From contig CAYPHJ010000063.1 in assembly GCA_964410485.1 (NCBI GenBank), positions 1 through 26,018 of the forward strand: a DNA stretch of 26,018 bases, read 5' to 3'. The notes beneath the pieces were generated by a model. It saw only the letters and a program-made list of their open reading frames with translations. It was not told the origin of the DNA and did no database searches. The position numbers and the translations under genes were made by a program. Source of the DNA: CAYPHJ01 sp964410485. GTDB taxonomy: Bacteria > Desulfobacterota > Binatia > UBA9968. Numbering within the stretch: the first letter of the stretch is position 1; each line of letters starts with the position of its first letter. This document shows, in pieces, positions 7,318 through 14,504 of this stretch.

Positions 7318-7431
7318 CTGTCGATCCGCCTCGCGGACCGGGCGATTCTCCATGTCGTGCATCACTACGTCCTCGGCGGTGACGAGCGCGGGCGCGAGTG
7401 AACGCGACATCAGGTAGTGACTCGGATCGCC
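7318..7431 (-). pseudogene. Class II aldolase/adducin remnant
   Basis: The minus strand encodes GDPSHYLMSRSLAPALVTA followed by EDVVMHDMENRPVREADRQ. This matches the conserved early part of class II aldolase/adducin proteins (PxRYLMSRSLAPxLVTxDDIxEFDLDGNPVD). The N-terminal helix that should precede it and the zinc-binding HSH region that should follow are absent, so it is a fragment of about 38 codons. The rest of 7255-7601 holds nothing recognisable. It indicates loss of an aldolase gene here. Confidence 0.55.
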
Positions 7432-7601
7432 GGGTATTTTGGTGTGGGGAGCTACGCGACGGTGAGTTGGAGTTTTCGGTTCATCTAAACGAAGATGATC
7501 CAAGACGAGCGATTTGGGGTCATATTTGGTCGGACCAAGCAGCTAGGTAGGGTTCAGGTCTTGCACTAAATATTCCTCCCATCGCCTCGCTCCGCTCCGG
7601 T

Positions 7602-8189
7602 TCAGAACGGTGTGGCGATGATGTTGCGGAAGAGAACCTGGTCCCTTGGTGAATGGTTCTGCAGGCCGATATGACCGCGGATCGAACGATTGCCCTTGAA
7701 GTTGGTGATCACTCGTTCGCCATTTAACGTCACGTTGTAAATCTCTTCTTCGACGCGGATCAGAAACATATTCCATTCGCCCGCCTGCCTGGAGGCGATC
7801 TTCGCCGGTGGCTGGATGCCATAGATGGCGCCGGTCTTGTGAATCATATCGCCGTCCGGCGCGCCTTCGTCGTCGATCTGGATTTCGTACCCCTGATTGA
7901 CAGCGATCTGTGGATCGCCGTCCGGATCATTCAGAACGATAGGCGCAGGAAAGCGAACGAAGACTCCGGAGTTGTCGCTCTTCTTCGTTACCTTCCAGTC
8001 GACCGTGAGCTCGAAGTTCCCGAACTGTCGGGCTGAATACCACAGGAGACCTATGCCGCCCATCGTCATGAGCACTCCATTCTCGATCCTGAACCCGCCC
8101 GGGCCGGCCTGCCGCCAGCCATCGAGGTTTACGCCGTTGAAGAGCTGGATTGATCGGCCCGCATTTTCGGCGAGCGGTTTCTCAGTCAT
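7602..8189 (-). CDS. DUF1080 (3-keto-disaccharide hydrolase-like) protein
   Basis: A 195-residue concanavalin-like beta-sandwich protein. Family hallmarks run along the whole length: LFNGVNLDGWRQAGPGGFRIENGVL near the start, FELTVDWKVTKKSDNSGVFVRFP in the middle, then NQGYEIQIDD, TGAIYGI, GEWNMFLIRV and IGLQNH near the end. Members include 3-keto-glycoside hydrolases and carbohydrate-binding proteins. No signal peptide is seen, so this one may be cytoplasmic, unlike many relatives. A GAGGAT ribosome site precedes the ATG. No sugar genes are nearby, so the substrate is open. Confidence 0.9.
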   Translation of the reverse strand: MTEKPLAENAGRSIQLFNGVNLDGWRQAGPGGFRIENGVLMTMGGIGLLWYSARQFGNFELTVDWKVTKKSDNSGVFVRFPAPIVLNDPDGDPQIAVNQGYEIQIDDEGAPDGDMIHKTGAIYGIQPPAKIASRQAGEWNMFLIRVEEEIYNVTLNGERVITNFKGNRSIRGHIGLQNHSPRDQVLFRNIIATPF

Positions 8190-8415
8190 AAAGAAATCCT
8201 CAGGGAATCGTGTTCTTACCGGGCTGTTTTCCTCTTCTTAATAGATTACTAGATTCAATCGGCCGTCCAAACGGCCCACTCATAAAGAGTGAGCGTGTTC
8301 CAGACGCTTGCCCCCAGTATATCGAAGGGCTCCACCGCTTCGCTCGTTCGAAGCGCTCAAAGCCGGAGCTCCGTTCAACAACTGAAGATTCAGATTTTGG
8401 TATTCCCCGCGTCCG

Positions 8416-8850
8416 CTACCCCACGAGCGGATTGACGACGGTGAGTGCCGGGAAGCGGGTGAAGTCGCGATCGGAAGTCCACAATTCCCGGACGCCATGA
8501 TCGCGGCAGAGAGCGGCGACGCGAGCATCATGGATTTGAGGGCCGCTGATGCGCCCGTACTCGAGCGCCGAGCGAAGCTCCGGCCAGTAGCCTTCAGTCT
8601 CTGCCAAGAGCACCAAACTCGGCGACTCAAGCCAGGCTTCGACTTGTTTGATGGCGGCGGCAAGTGGGGTGGGCGGCGAATAAATACGCGGATGGGTCAC
8701 GATGGCAAGAAATTCATGTATACACGGCCACGGAATCGTCCAAGGCGACTTCGCTTCAGCGAGCGCCGTGATCTTCACGAGAGCCGCATCATGCCACGGC
8801 GAGTCCTCGCGATGGGCGTAGACGAGCAAATTGGTATCGACCGCGATCAT
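8416..8850 (-). CDS. vapC: PIN-domain ribonuclease toxin (VapC type)
   Basis: The start is placed at the ATG at 8850 (MIAVDTNLLVYA), which overlaps the antitoxin stop as ATGA. The longer in-frame ORF starting at 8892 would run inside vapB. The 144-residue PIN domain has all acidic residues: D5, E46 (IHEFL), D108 (QIHDARVAAL) and D127 (TSDRDF). VapC toxins are Mg-dependent RNases that cut tRNA or rRNA. The layout with vapB directly upstream and overlapping is canonical. Confidence 0.92.
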   Translation of the reverse strand: MIAVDTNLLVYAHREDSPWHDAALVKITALAEAKSPWTIPWPCIHEFLAIVTHPRIYSPPTPLAAAIKQVEAWLESPSLVLLAETEGYWPELRSALEYGRISGPQIHDARVAALCRDHGVRELWTSDRDFTRFPALTVVNPLVG

Positions 8851-9092
8851 CCGCCCCTTCCGTGGTAAATCGTTTCGCGGATTCTTTCCCAAGTCGCATC
8901 TTGCACCCCGGGCTGAAGTCCCTTGCCTTTAAAGGTGGCCTTCCGGAGCCGAAACCGCCCGCGACTTTTTCGTTCTGCGACGACTCGCCTGAGACCCTGC
9001 TCTACGTATGCTCTAACGGTCGTTCCTTCTTTTGCCGCGAGTCGCTTCGCCTCCTCCAAAAGTGAATCCGATATTTCTATGGTTGTTTTCAT
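8847..9092 (-). CDS. vapB: VapB-type ribbon-helix-helix antitoxin
   Basis: An 81-residue protein with an N-terminal RHH domain, MKTTIEISDSLLEEAKRLAA KEGTTVRAYVEQGLRRVV, and a basic, flexible C-terminal tail (FKGKGLQPGVQDATWERIRE) that would wrap the PIN toxin. It pairs with the overlapping vapC. There is no Shine-Dalgarno sequence; the operator palindrome ends four bases before the ATG, so the message may be leaderless. Confidence 0.88.
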   Translation of the reverse strand: MKTTIEISDSLLEEAKRLAAKEGTTVRAYVEQGLRRVVAERKSRGRFRLRKATFKGKGLQPGVQDATWERIRETIYHGRGG

Positions 9093-9096
9093 ATGG

Positions 9097-9116
9097 GTAT
9101 ATGTATCATGCTATAC
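9097..9116 (-). promoter_or_regulatory. Palindromic operator/promoter of vapBC
   Basis: GTATATGTATCATGCTATAC has 5-bp arms (GTATA/TATAC) directly upstream of vapB. Read on the minus strand and aligned by eye with one gap, it matches the brnTA element at 21 of 25 columns (CCGTATA-x-CAT-x-AT...CATATAC-x-CA). Confidence 0.6.
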
Positions 9117-9162
9117 GGCTAAATATCAATCTCGTCTCCCAAGTAACTCCAGCCCGCTTCAC

Positions 9163-10583
9163 TTAAGTAAGCGCCGGTTGGCCAGCGCTTGAATCAATTG
9201 CAGTGAGTTGGAAGCCAAGTTCGGCAGCGCGCCGTTTGAGGTTACGCAAAAGCCGGTCACGGTAACGTTCTTCGTAGGCGGCTTCTCCTTGATCGACGTA
9301 ACCGGCACTGTACTTGAGCATGCGGTAGAATATCCGGGCTAATCTGTAGGCGGCCGCCGTGAGGGCCTTGGGGGCGCCGAGACGAGCTTTGAGGCGACGG
9401 AAATGCGCACCAAGGGCAGACCGACTTTGGTTGAGGGACTGTGCTGCCAGACGCAGAGCAGCGGCGGCTCGGTTGGCCGAGGGTTTGGTGCGGCCGCTGA
9501 GGCGTTTGCCACCGGAGATCTTGCTGCCTGGAGCCAAACCGAGCCAGGAGCCGAAGTGTTTTTCTGTGGGCCAGCGACTCATGTCGAGTCCAATTTCACC
9601 GATGACGGTCAGAGCGGTGTTAGCTTCGATGCTATCAATTTGGGTGAGATCAACCCCTGTCATGCGGTAAAGATAGCGGTGGGCATCGAAGGCAATCCCA
9701 CCGCGGTGGCGCTTGCGAGGGCGAGTAGCGACGGGAGTTTCCGTGCTCTTCTCCTCGAACTGTTGCAGGCAAGCCTCGATCTGGCGGTCACAAGCGGTGA
9801 TCTGGTGCTGGTAGAAGTCCACGAGTTCGACGGCTTGCTTGAGTGCAAACAGATGCTCTTCACGATAGTGTCCTTCGAGGGCCCGGGCCACAGTGGCCTC
9901 GGAACTTTTGCAGCGCGGGTCTCGCAATTTGGCCAGCTTAACCGGATCGCACTCCCCACCAAGTATGGCCTTGATGATTCCCATGCCTGTCAGCCCAGTT
10001 ATATCGCTGACTACGTGGGCAAGTTTTAGATTCATCTGCTCCAGAGCTTTTTGCATGTGCTGAATGTGATGGGAGGCATACGCTGCCAACATCGAGCGTT
10101 GGCGCAGGTAGCTACGCAGGATGCAGACCTGATCGACGGGGGCGAAACGCACCGCGTAACAATCCGTAGGTGTGCAACTCCTGCAACCACTGGCAGTCGA
10201 GCACGTCAGTCTTACGGCCGGAGACGTTTTTCGCCTGGCGAGCATCGACCAGCAGCACTTCAAAGCCCCGCTCCACCAACAGCTCGTAGAGAGGAATCCA
10301 GTAGATGCCGGTGGATTCCATCGCTACCGTGGCGATCTCGCATTGCTTCAGCCAGTCGGCCAGAGCACACAAATCTCCGGTGAAGGCCCCGAAGCGGCGC
10401 ACGTCCTGGGCTTTTGGATCGCGGGCGGGGGGAACAGCGGCCCAGTGCTCTTCCGATCCGACATCGATGCCTGCCGCATCGAGATTGACTCGCTTGAGCT
10501 GCGGGGGAAGCGGCACCTTGGGCTTCGATGTGGCGCAAACTTGACGGGCGCCCTTCAGTGCGAGAAGTAGGAGTGGTGGTCAC
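9163..10583 (-). pseudogene. IS110-family transposase, frameshifted
   Basis: The N-terminal DEDD (RuvC-like) part is read from a GTG at 10516: AGIDVGSEEHW (D18), AMESTGIYW (E67) and GRKTDVLDCQW (D104, D107). It then runs out of frame at a run of five G (plus strand, 10138-10142). The remaining protein continues in another frame from VDQVCILRSYLRQR to the stop at 9163, including the C-terminal helix-hairpin-helix/Tnp_20 domain (LTGMGIIKAIL, LAPGSKISGGKRLSGRTKPS, where the catalytic Ser region lies). One base too many in the run explains the break. The best ribosome site (AAAGGAG at 10592-10598) serves a GTG at 10583 in yet another frame, so a second shift near 10520-10570 is likely. The element is probably inactive unless the run is a sequencing error. 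Confidence 0.85.
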
Positions 10584-10599
10584 GGTGGGGGCTCCTTTC

Positions 10600-10850
10600 A
10601 CAAGTGGATTCATCACGACGCGGCGGGCGCGGAGGTGCGCGTGTTGCATTCTCCCAAACGGGATCACGTGGCCGCCACACGTGTCACCACTGATGTTGGC
10701 GCATTCCTCCGGAACCATGCTAATGGACGGGCACAAGGCACCAATGACGGCTCGGTTTCCTCGACCCACTGCGTCTCGCCCCTTTTACTCCAAACCACAC
10801 GCCACACCAAGTTACTTCCTGTTGTTCAGCTGCGAAGCGGCGTAATCTTG
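10600..10850 (-). ncRNA. Candidate IS110 bridge RNA region
   Basis: In the IS110 group the non-coding end upstream of the recombinase encodes a structured bridge RNA that pairs with target and donor DNA. The sequence upstream of this transposase has several potential hairpins, for example CACGTG...CACGTG at about 10665-10685, TCCC/GGGA near 10655 and GCGC/GCGC near 10630. Exact limits and loops cannot be derived by eye, so this is a position-based inference. Confidence 0.3.
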
Positions 10851-10871
10851 CTAATGGGCGACCCGGGAAGA

Positions 10872-10885
10872 GACCGGAACCGGTC
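10872..10885. promoter_or_regulatory. 14-bp palindrome upstream of the sigma-factor gene
   Basis: GACCGGAACCGGTC is a perfect inverted repeat (6-bp arms, AA centre). It contains GGAAC, the core of many ECF -35 elements, but I see no convincing -10 at the right distance. It could be an operator for the sigma operon or an edge feature of the neighbouring IS. Confidence 0.35.
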
Positions 10886-10950
10886 AAATGACAAACCCGC
10901 ACGCGGATGTCAACTAATAAGGCGCCGTGCCATCCCGAGCTTGCGCACGG

Positions 10951-10977
10951 CCGAAGCGTGTGTGATCCCGAAGCGTG
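10951..10977. promoter_or_regulatory. Direct repeat CCGAAGCGTG x2 upstream of the sigma-factor gene
   Basis: CCGAAGCGTG occurs at 10951-10960 and again at 10968-10977, 17 bases apart, each followed by a GTGATC-like word. This lies 60-85 bases before the sigma start and looks like a pair of protein-binding sites. Confidence 0.35.
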
Positions 10978-11036
10978 ATCGAGAATTCGCGAAAGTTTGA
11001 CTTTTCACATTTACCGGCATGCGGGGTTTTAATTGT

Positions 11037-11555
11037 ATGGCGCGCGAGAAACTACAGCTACCGCTTTCCTTCGATGAGATAATGGAGCGGCACCAGCGTG
11101 AGATCATGCGCTATCTGCTGCGAATGTCGGGCAATCGCGCGGACGCGGCGGACTTGTTTCAAGAAACCTGGCTGCGCGCTTACCGCGCCTATCCTTGGCT
11201 CAAGCCCGAAAGCGATGTACGCCCGTGGCTCTATGCCATCGCCCTCAACTTATCTCGCAACCGCGCCCGTGACGGCGGCCGCCGGGCGAGGGTGATCGTC
11301 GCCGAGGACACAGAGAGCCCGGCGGCGACCAGGAGCGGTCGAGTTCATCACGCGCTTAACGACAACGACGGGTACGCGACTGTTCATCTGCGCGAGCTGA
11401 TGTCCGCGTTGCCGGCAAGACAGCGCGAGGCGCTCCATCTGCGCTATTTCGCCGGACTGGATTACGCGGGCATAGCCACAGCCATGGACTGCTCGCAACA
11501 AAGCGCGCGAGCGAATGTTTCCCAGGCGATGAAAAAAATCAAATCGATGTGGTGA
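11037..11555 (+). CDS. ECF-type RNA polymerase sigma factor
   Basis: Two methionines are possible (11019 and 11037); neither has a strong ribosome site, and I prefer ATG 11037, giving 172 residues. Sigma region 2 is clear (FDEIMERHQREIMRYLLRMS, DLFQETWLRAYRAY, RPWLYAIALNLSRNRARD), then a short linker and region 4 with its helix-turn-helix (LPARQREALHLRYFAGLDYAGIATAM then SQQSARANVSQAMKKI). It would direct RNA polymerase to a specific promoter set. The stop overlaps the next gene (TGATG), whose product is an alkylation-repair protein with an Ada zinc domain. There is no classical anti-sigma gene. The natural inference is that it controls a response to DNA methylation damage, including its own operon. 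Confidence 0.9.
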   Translation: MAREKLQLPLSFDEIMERHQREIMRYLLRMSGNRADAADLFQETWLRAYRAYPWLKPESDVRPWLYAIALNLSRNRARDGGRRARVIVAEDTESPAATRSGRVHHALNDNDGYATVHLRELMSALPARQREALHLRYFAGLDYAGIATAMDCSQQSARANVSQAMKKIKSMW

Positions 11556-12364
11556 TGTTTATGAAAATGGAAAAACTTATTGGATCACCGGGCGATGGCT
11601 TTAAAGTTGAAGGATTGGAGGAGTTGCTGCGACAGGCTCGTCGCCGGATCGATAGCGCGCTTAAGCACCTTCGGCGTCCCGAGGCGGCGGTCGGCATTAT
11701 CAAGTCGCCGTTGGGTGATTTGCTGGTTGCGATGACCGCCCGCGGCATCGTGCTCAATCATTATCTAGGCGATGACAGCGATCTGGCGGCGACTCTCGAG
11801 AAAGCTCGTCTGCAATTGGACCTCGTCGAAGACCCACGGACCATCAAGGAAGTTGGCACGGAGATTCGCCGCTATCTCGCCGGCGCAGGAACAGCCCTGC
11901 GCCAGAACATCGACTTGAGTCTCGCCGCTAGTCCGTTCCAGCGGAAAGTCTTGCGCAAGCTCCAAGAGGTGCCCAGAGGCGCCGTGGTCAGCTATCAAGC
12001 TTTGGGCGTTGCAGCTGGCACCCCGAAAGGCGCCCGGGCGGTGGGCAACGCGATGCATAACAATCCGGTGCCTATTTACATTCCCTGTCATCGGGTGGTT
12101 GCATCGGACGGCAGGCTCGGCGGCTATGGAGGCGGCGCCGCGCGTAAATTGCAACTGCTTCGGAGCGAGGGTTTTTCGTTCGGTGATGACGATGTGAGGC
12201 TTCCCGACACCGTGGTATGGGGGCACAAGGGAACCAGAGTTTTTTGTCGAGCCAATTGCCGCATCGCGACGCGGGTGGATCGTGGGCGGATCCTTTTTTT
12301 CGCCGATGCGAAAGACGCCCGGCAGGCCGGCTTGCGCCCGTGTAAAATTTGCCGGCCGGAGTAG
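11555..12364 (+). CDS. O6-alkylguanine-DNA methyltransferase fused to C-terminal Ada zinc domain
   Basis: The start is the ATG overlapping the sigma stop (TGATG), giving 269 residues. Residues 1-45 are a charged helical leader (EGLEELLRQARRRIDSALKHLR). Residues ~47-207 are an Ogt/MGMT domain: DNA-binding RAVGNAMHNNP at 161-171 and the methyl-acceptor Cys C178 in IPCHRVV. Residues ~220-269 are an Ada metal-binding domain with four Cys ligands, C231, C235, C263 and C266 (FCRANC...RPCKICRPE); the first of these accepts methyl from phosphotriesters in E. coli Ada. In E. coli the order is zinc domain, AraC HTH, MGMT; here the zinc domain is last and the HTH is absent. The protein should repair O6-methylguanine and sense methylphosphotriesters, but it cannot activate transcription the Ada way; the coupled sigma factor may do that. 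AlkA follows 9 bases on. Confidence 0.9.
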   Translation: MFMKMEKLIGSPGDGFKVEGLEELLRQARRRIDSALKHLRRPEAAVGIIKSPLGDLLVAMTARGIVLNHYLGDDSDLAATLEKARLQLDLVEDPRTIKEVGTEIRRYLAGAGTALRQNIDLSLAASPFQRKVLRKLQEVPRGAVVSYQALGVAAGTPKGARAVGNAMHNNPVPIYIPCHRVVASDGRLGGYGGGAARKLQLLRSEGFSFGDDDVRLPDTVVWGHKGTRVFCRANCRIATRVDRGRILFFADAKDARQAGLRPCKICRPE

Positions 12365-12373
12365 TGACTGCCT

Positions 12374-13306
12374 GTGAGACCGCAATTCTCAAGAAAGCGC
12401 GACTGTTCATGGACTCGCGGCAGAGACGGCATCGAGGTCAATCTGCCGTTCAAATCTCCATACGACTGGCAGAGCATCATTCGTTTCTTTCAGTCACATG
12501 CGATCCCTGGCGTCGAACGGGTTACGGACGATTCATTCACGCGTCTGTTTCGGCTCGGCAACACCATCGGCTCTGTCTGTGTTCTGGCCGTCGCCGGCAA
12601 GCGGCGGCTGAAAGTTCGGATTGTGCCTGGGGATGCCAAGATCTGCTTGGAGGTGGTGAGGCGGGTAAAGAAAATGTTCGATTTGGACTCGGATCCTAGA
12701 GTGATCGGAAAGAGCTTGCGACGAGTTCGGCTACTCGCCACGCTGTGCCGCCGCTATCCGGGTTTGAGACTGGCTCGTGGATGGGATGCTTTCGAGACCG
12801 CCATTTGTTCGATTCTGGGGCAGCTCGTTTCCGCGGGACACAGAGCAACTCTCATCGGTCAACTCGTGCGCAACTACGGCGAGGAGATCGCCGATCCTCT
12901 AACCGCGGAGCGAACATACTTGTTTCCCGGCGCCGAAGTTTTGGCAACCTCCGATTTAAGGGCCGTCACGACGACGAGCGCCCGACGTGACGCGATTCGC
13001 GAATTCAGCCGGCGGGTGCTGAGCGGAGCTATTTCTTTCTCGGACGGCCAAGGTCTCGCTGCGCTTCGCCGGGCAATTCTCGAAACCAAAGGACTCGGGC
13101 CGTGGTCGGCGGAATACATCAGCCTTCGAGCCGCGGGAGACACCGACGCGTTTCCGAAGACGGACTTGATTCTCAAGCGGGTCCTCGCTCTTCATCCCGA
13201 TCTGGATTTAGAACTGATCAGGCCCTGGAGGTCTTATGCGGCGGCATACCTGTGGAAGGAATTTGCCCAAACGCTCTCCAGAAACAAGAAGGAGAAACGA
13301 GCATGA
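12374..13306 (+). CDS. alkA: DNA-3-methyladenine glycosylase II (AlkA)
   Basis: A 310-residue AlkA-type glycosylase read from a GTG at 12374; no clear ribosome site is seen, so coupling to the upstream gene is likely. The N-terminal AlkA domain starts near residue 19 (GIEVNLPFKSPYDWQSIIRF). The HhH-GPD domain includes WDAFETAICSILGQLVSAGH, the hairpin LETKGLGPWSAEYISLR (236-252), and the catalytic Asp D264 (DAFPKTDLILKR). It excises alkylated bases such as 3-methyladenine to start base-excision repair. Operon position after the methyltransferase matches known adaptive-response regulons, where ada and alkA are co-induced. The stop overlaps a 15-codon ORF as ATGA. Confidence 0.92.
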   Translation: MRPQFSRKRDCSWTRGRDGIEVNLPFKSPYDWQSIIRFFQSHAIPGVERVTDDSFTRLFRLGNTIGSVCVLAVAGKRRLKVRIVPGDAKICLEVVRRVKKMFDLDSDPRVIGKSLRRVRLLATLCRRYPGLRLARGWDAFETAICSILGQLVSAGHRATLIGQLVRNYGEEIADPLTAERTYLFPGAEVLATSDLRAVTTTSARRDAIREFSRRVLSGAISFSDGQGLAALRRAILETKGLGPWSAEYISLRAAGDTDAFPKTDLILKRVLALHPDLDLELIRPWRSYAAAYLWKEFAQTLSRNKKEKRA

Positions 13307-13350
13307 CGCTATTTTTTTTCGTTTTGGCCGTTATTCACAGCCCCTACTAA
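13303..13350 (+). pseudogene. 15-codon ORF after alkA, possible decayed ogt start
   Basis: ATG at 13303 overlaps the alkA stop (ATGA) and has a good ribosome site (AGGAG about 8 bases before). It encodes MTLFFFVLAVIHSPY and stops. Reading through the stop continues NRLLTNA. The pattern V-I-x-S-P-x-x-(G/N)-R-L-L-L-T resembles the N-terminus of Ogt methyltransferases, so this may be the stub of a lost second methyltransferase gene. It could equally be a true micro-peptide. Nothing else coding is visible up to 13588. Confidence 0.35.
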
Positions 13351-13588
13351 AACAGGCTGCTAACTAACGCCAAACGCTCTCATTTTGCAATCTGACGTTG
13401 ACATATCAACCAAATTACCGTCGTCCGACCGGATCACTGCAAGCTCTCGACACGTCAGTTGCATCGAAACTCGTGACGATGCCGCCTCGGTTTGCCCTTA
13501 ACGCGTCACTCTGAGCCTCGTTGCGCCGCGCTTGTTTAACAACGGCGAAGTAAAGGTTGATCTTCCGGGATAAGAGACTCGGGCGACA

Positions 13589-14410
13589 TCATAGTCCGTG
13601 CTCAAGAAACCGCAGGAGGACAGGCGCTATGGTGGTATTTGGCTCTTCGTCTACGCGCCGGCGCGCCGGATTGTCATCCGCCAAGGTAAACCAGTGATGA
13701 CCGGCTCCGGGTATCAACATATCTTCGACTGAAGCGTCTTTAGCGCGCAGCGCGGCAACAAATCGCTCGGATTGATTGTGATGCACTATCGCGTCCTGGT
13801 CGCCGTGTATGATGAGGTACCTGGCTGCCGGCTTACCCGTGAACTTTTGCAATCGATGCAGCGGCGAGAAGTCCTCGTAGTCCTCCTTCGCCTCCGGGTA
13901 CGCCCTTCCCATAAGCTTGACGACGGGATCGTCGGTACGCTTGGGCGGCTGGGTTACGCGCCACCAATCCGGGAGATCGTAGATGCCGTAGACTCCGACC
14001 ATAACGCGAAGGTGTTTCGCTGTCGTTTCGCGCAGCGACAACATCGCTGCCATGTGGCCGCCGACGGAATCTCCAACGGTGCCGATGCGCGCCGGATCGA
14101 TATGCAGCGATGCTGCGTTCGCAATCAGCCAATCCAATGCCCGGCAGACATCGTCCCACACACCCGGCCAGGCTGGACTGACTTGACTCGAAAGGCGGTA
14201 ATCCACCGCGATCACGGCATAGCCTCGCTCCGCCAGCCAGGGTCCCCAACTCTTGTACTGCCTTTGAGAGCCGCGCAGCCATGCGCCGCCGTGTAAACAC
14301 AGCAGTGCCGGATGCGGTGCGGCAGTCGTAGGCAGGTAGATGTCCACGCAAAGATTGCCCTGCGGCCCACCGCCGTAAGGCACATCGAACTTGAACTCGG
14401 CTATTGTCAT
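13589..14410 (-). CDS. Alpha/beta hydrolase, acyl-peptide/feruloyl-esterase-like
   Basis: This 273-residue serine hydrolase has the oxyanion motif HGGAW (40-44), the nucleophile S115 in GDSVGG, an acid in HGDQDAIV (D204/D206) and the catalytic His in GAGHHWF (H238/H239). This matches the BD-FAE / lipase-esterase group (relatives include kynurenine formamidases and carboxylesterases). No signal peptide is seen. The substrate is an ester or amide of unknown nature. The methyltransferase gene upstream on the same strand is 94 bases away and may be co-transcribed. Confidence 0.9.
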   Translation of the reverse strand: MTIAEFKFDVPYGGGPQGNLCVDIYLPTTAAPHPALLCLHGGAWLRGSQRQYKSWGPWLAERGYAVIAVDYRLSSQVSPAWPGVWDDVCRALDWLIANAASLHIDPARIGTVGDSVGGHMAAMLSLRETTAKHLRVMVGVYGIYDLPDWWRVTQPPKRTDDPVVKLMGRAYPEAKEDYEDFSPLHRLQKFTGKPAARYLIIHGDQDAIVHHNQSERFVAALRAKDASVEDMLIPGAGHHWFTLADDNPARRRVDEEPNTTIAPVLLRFLEHGL

Positions 14411-14504
14411 TGTCTCCCTCAGAAGTGCTTCCCCGTGGGGAAGCGGGCCCGGTTGAAGAACGTTCCCAGCCGGATCGCCGTTGTCCCGTGTGCCTCCAGC
14501 CCGG

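Larger units (their letters stand above)
9120..10850 (-). mobile_element. IS110-family insertion sequence (approximate limits)
   Basis: It contains the IS110 transposase below. IS110 elements have no clear terminal inverted repeats, so the ends cannot be fixed by eye. The 3' side must end between the vapB operator (9116) and the transposase stop (9163). The 5' non-coding side extends beyond 10583, probably to somewhere in 10780-10870. Confidence 0.6.

Noticed and set aside
7300..7320. Possible terminator (GCGGCTTTTTCTG) after the amidohydrolase
   Set aside because: There is a T-run but no stem before it.
10876..10915. ECF-type promoter (GGAAC plus downstream GTC) for the sigma gene
   Set aside because: No -10-like element lies at the usual 16-17 base spacing; only the palindrome is reported.
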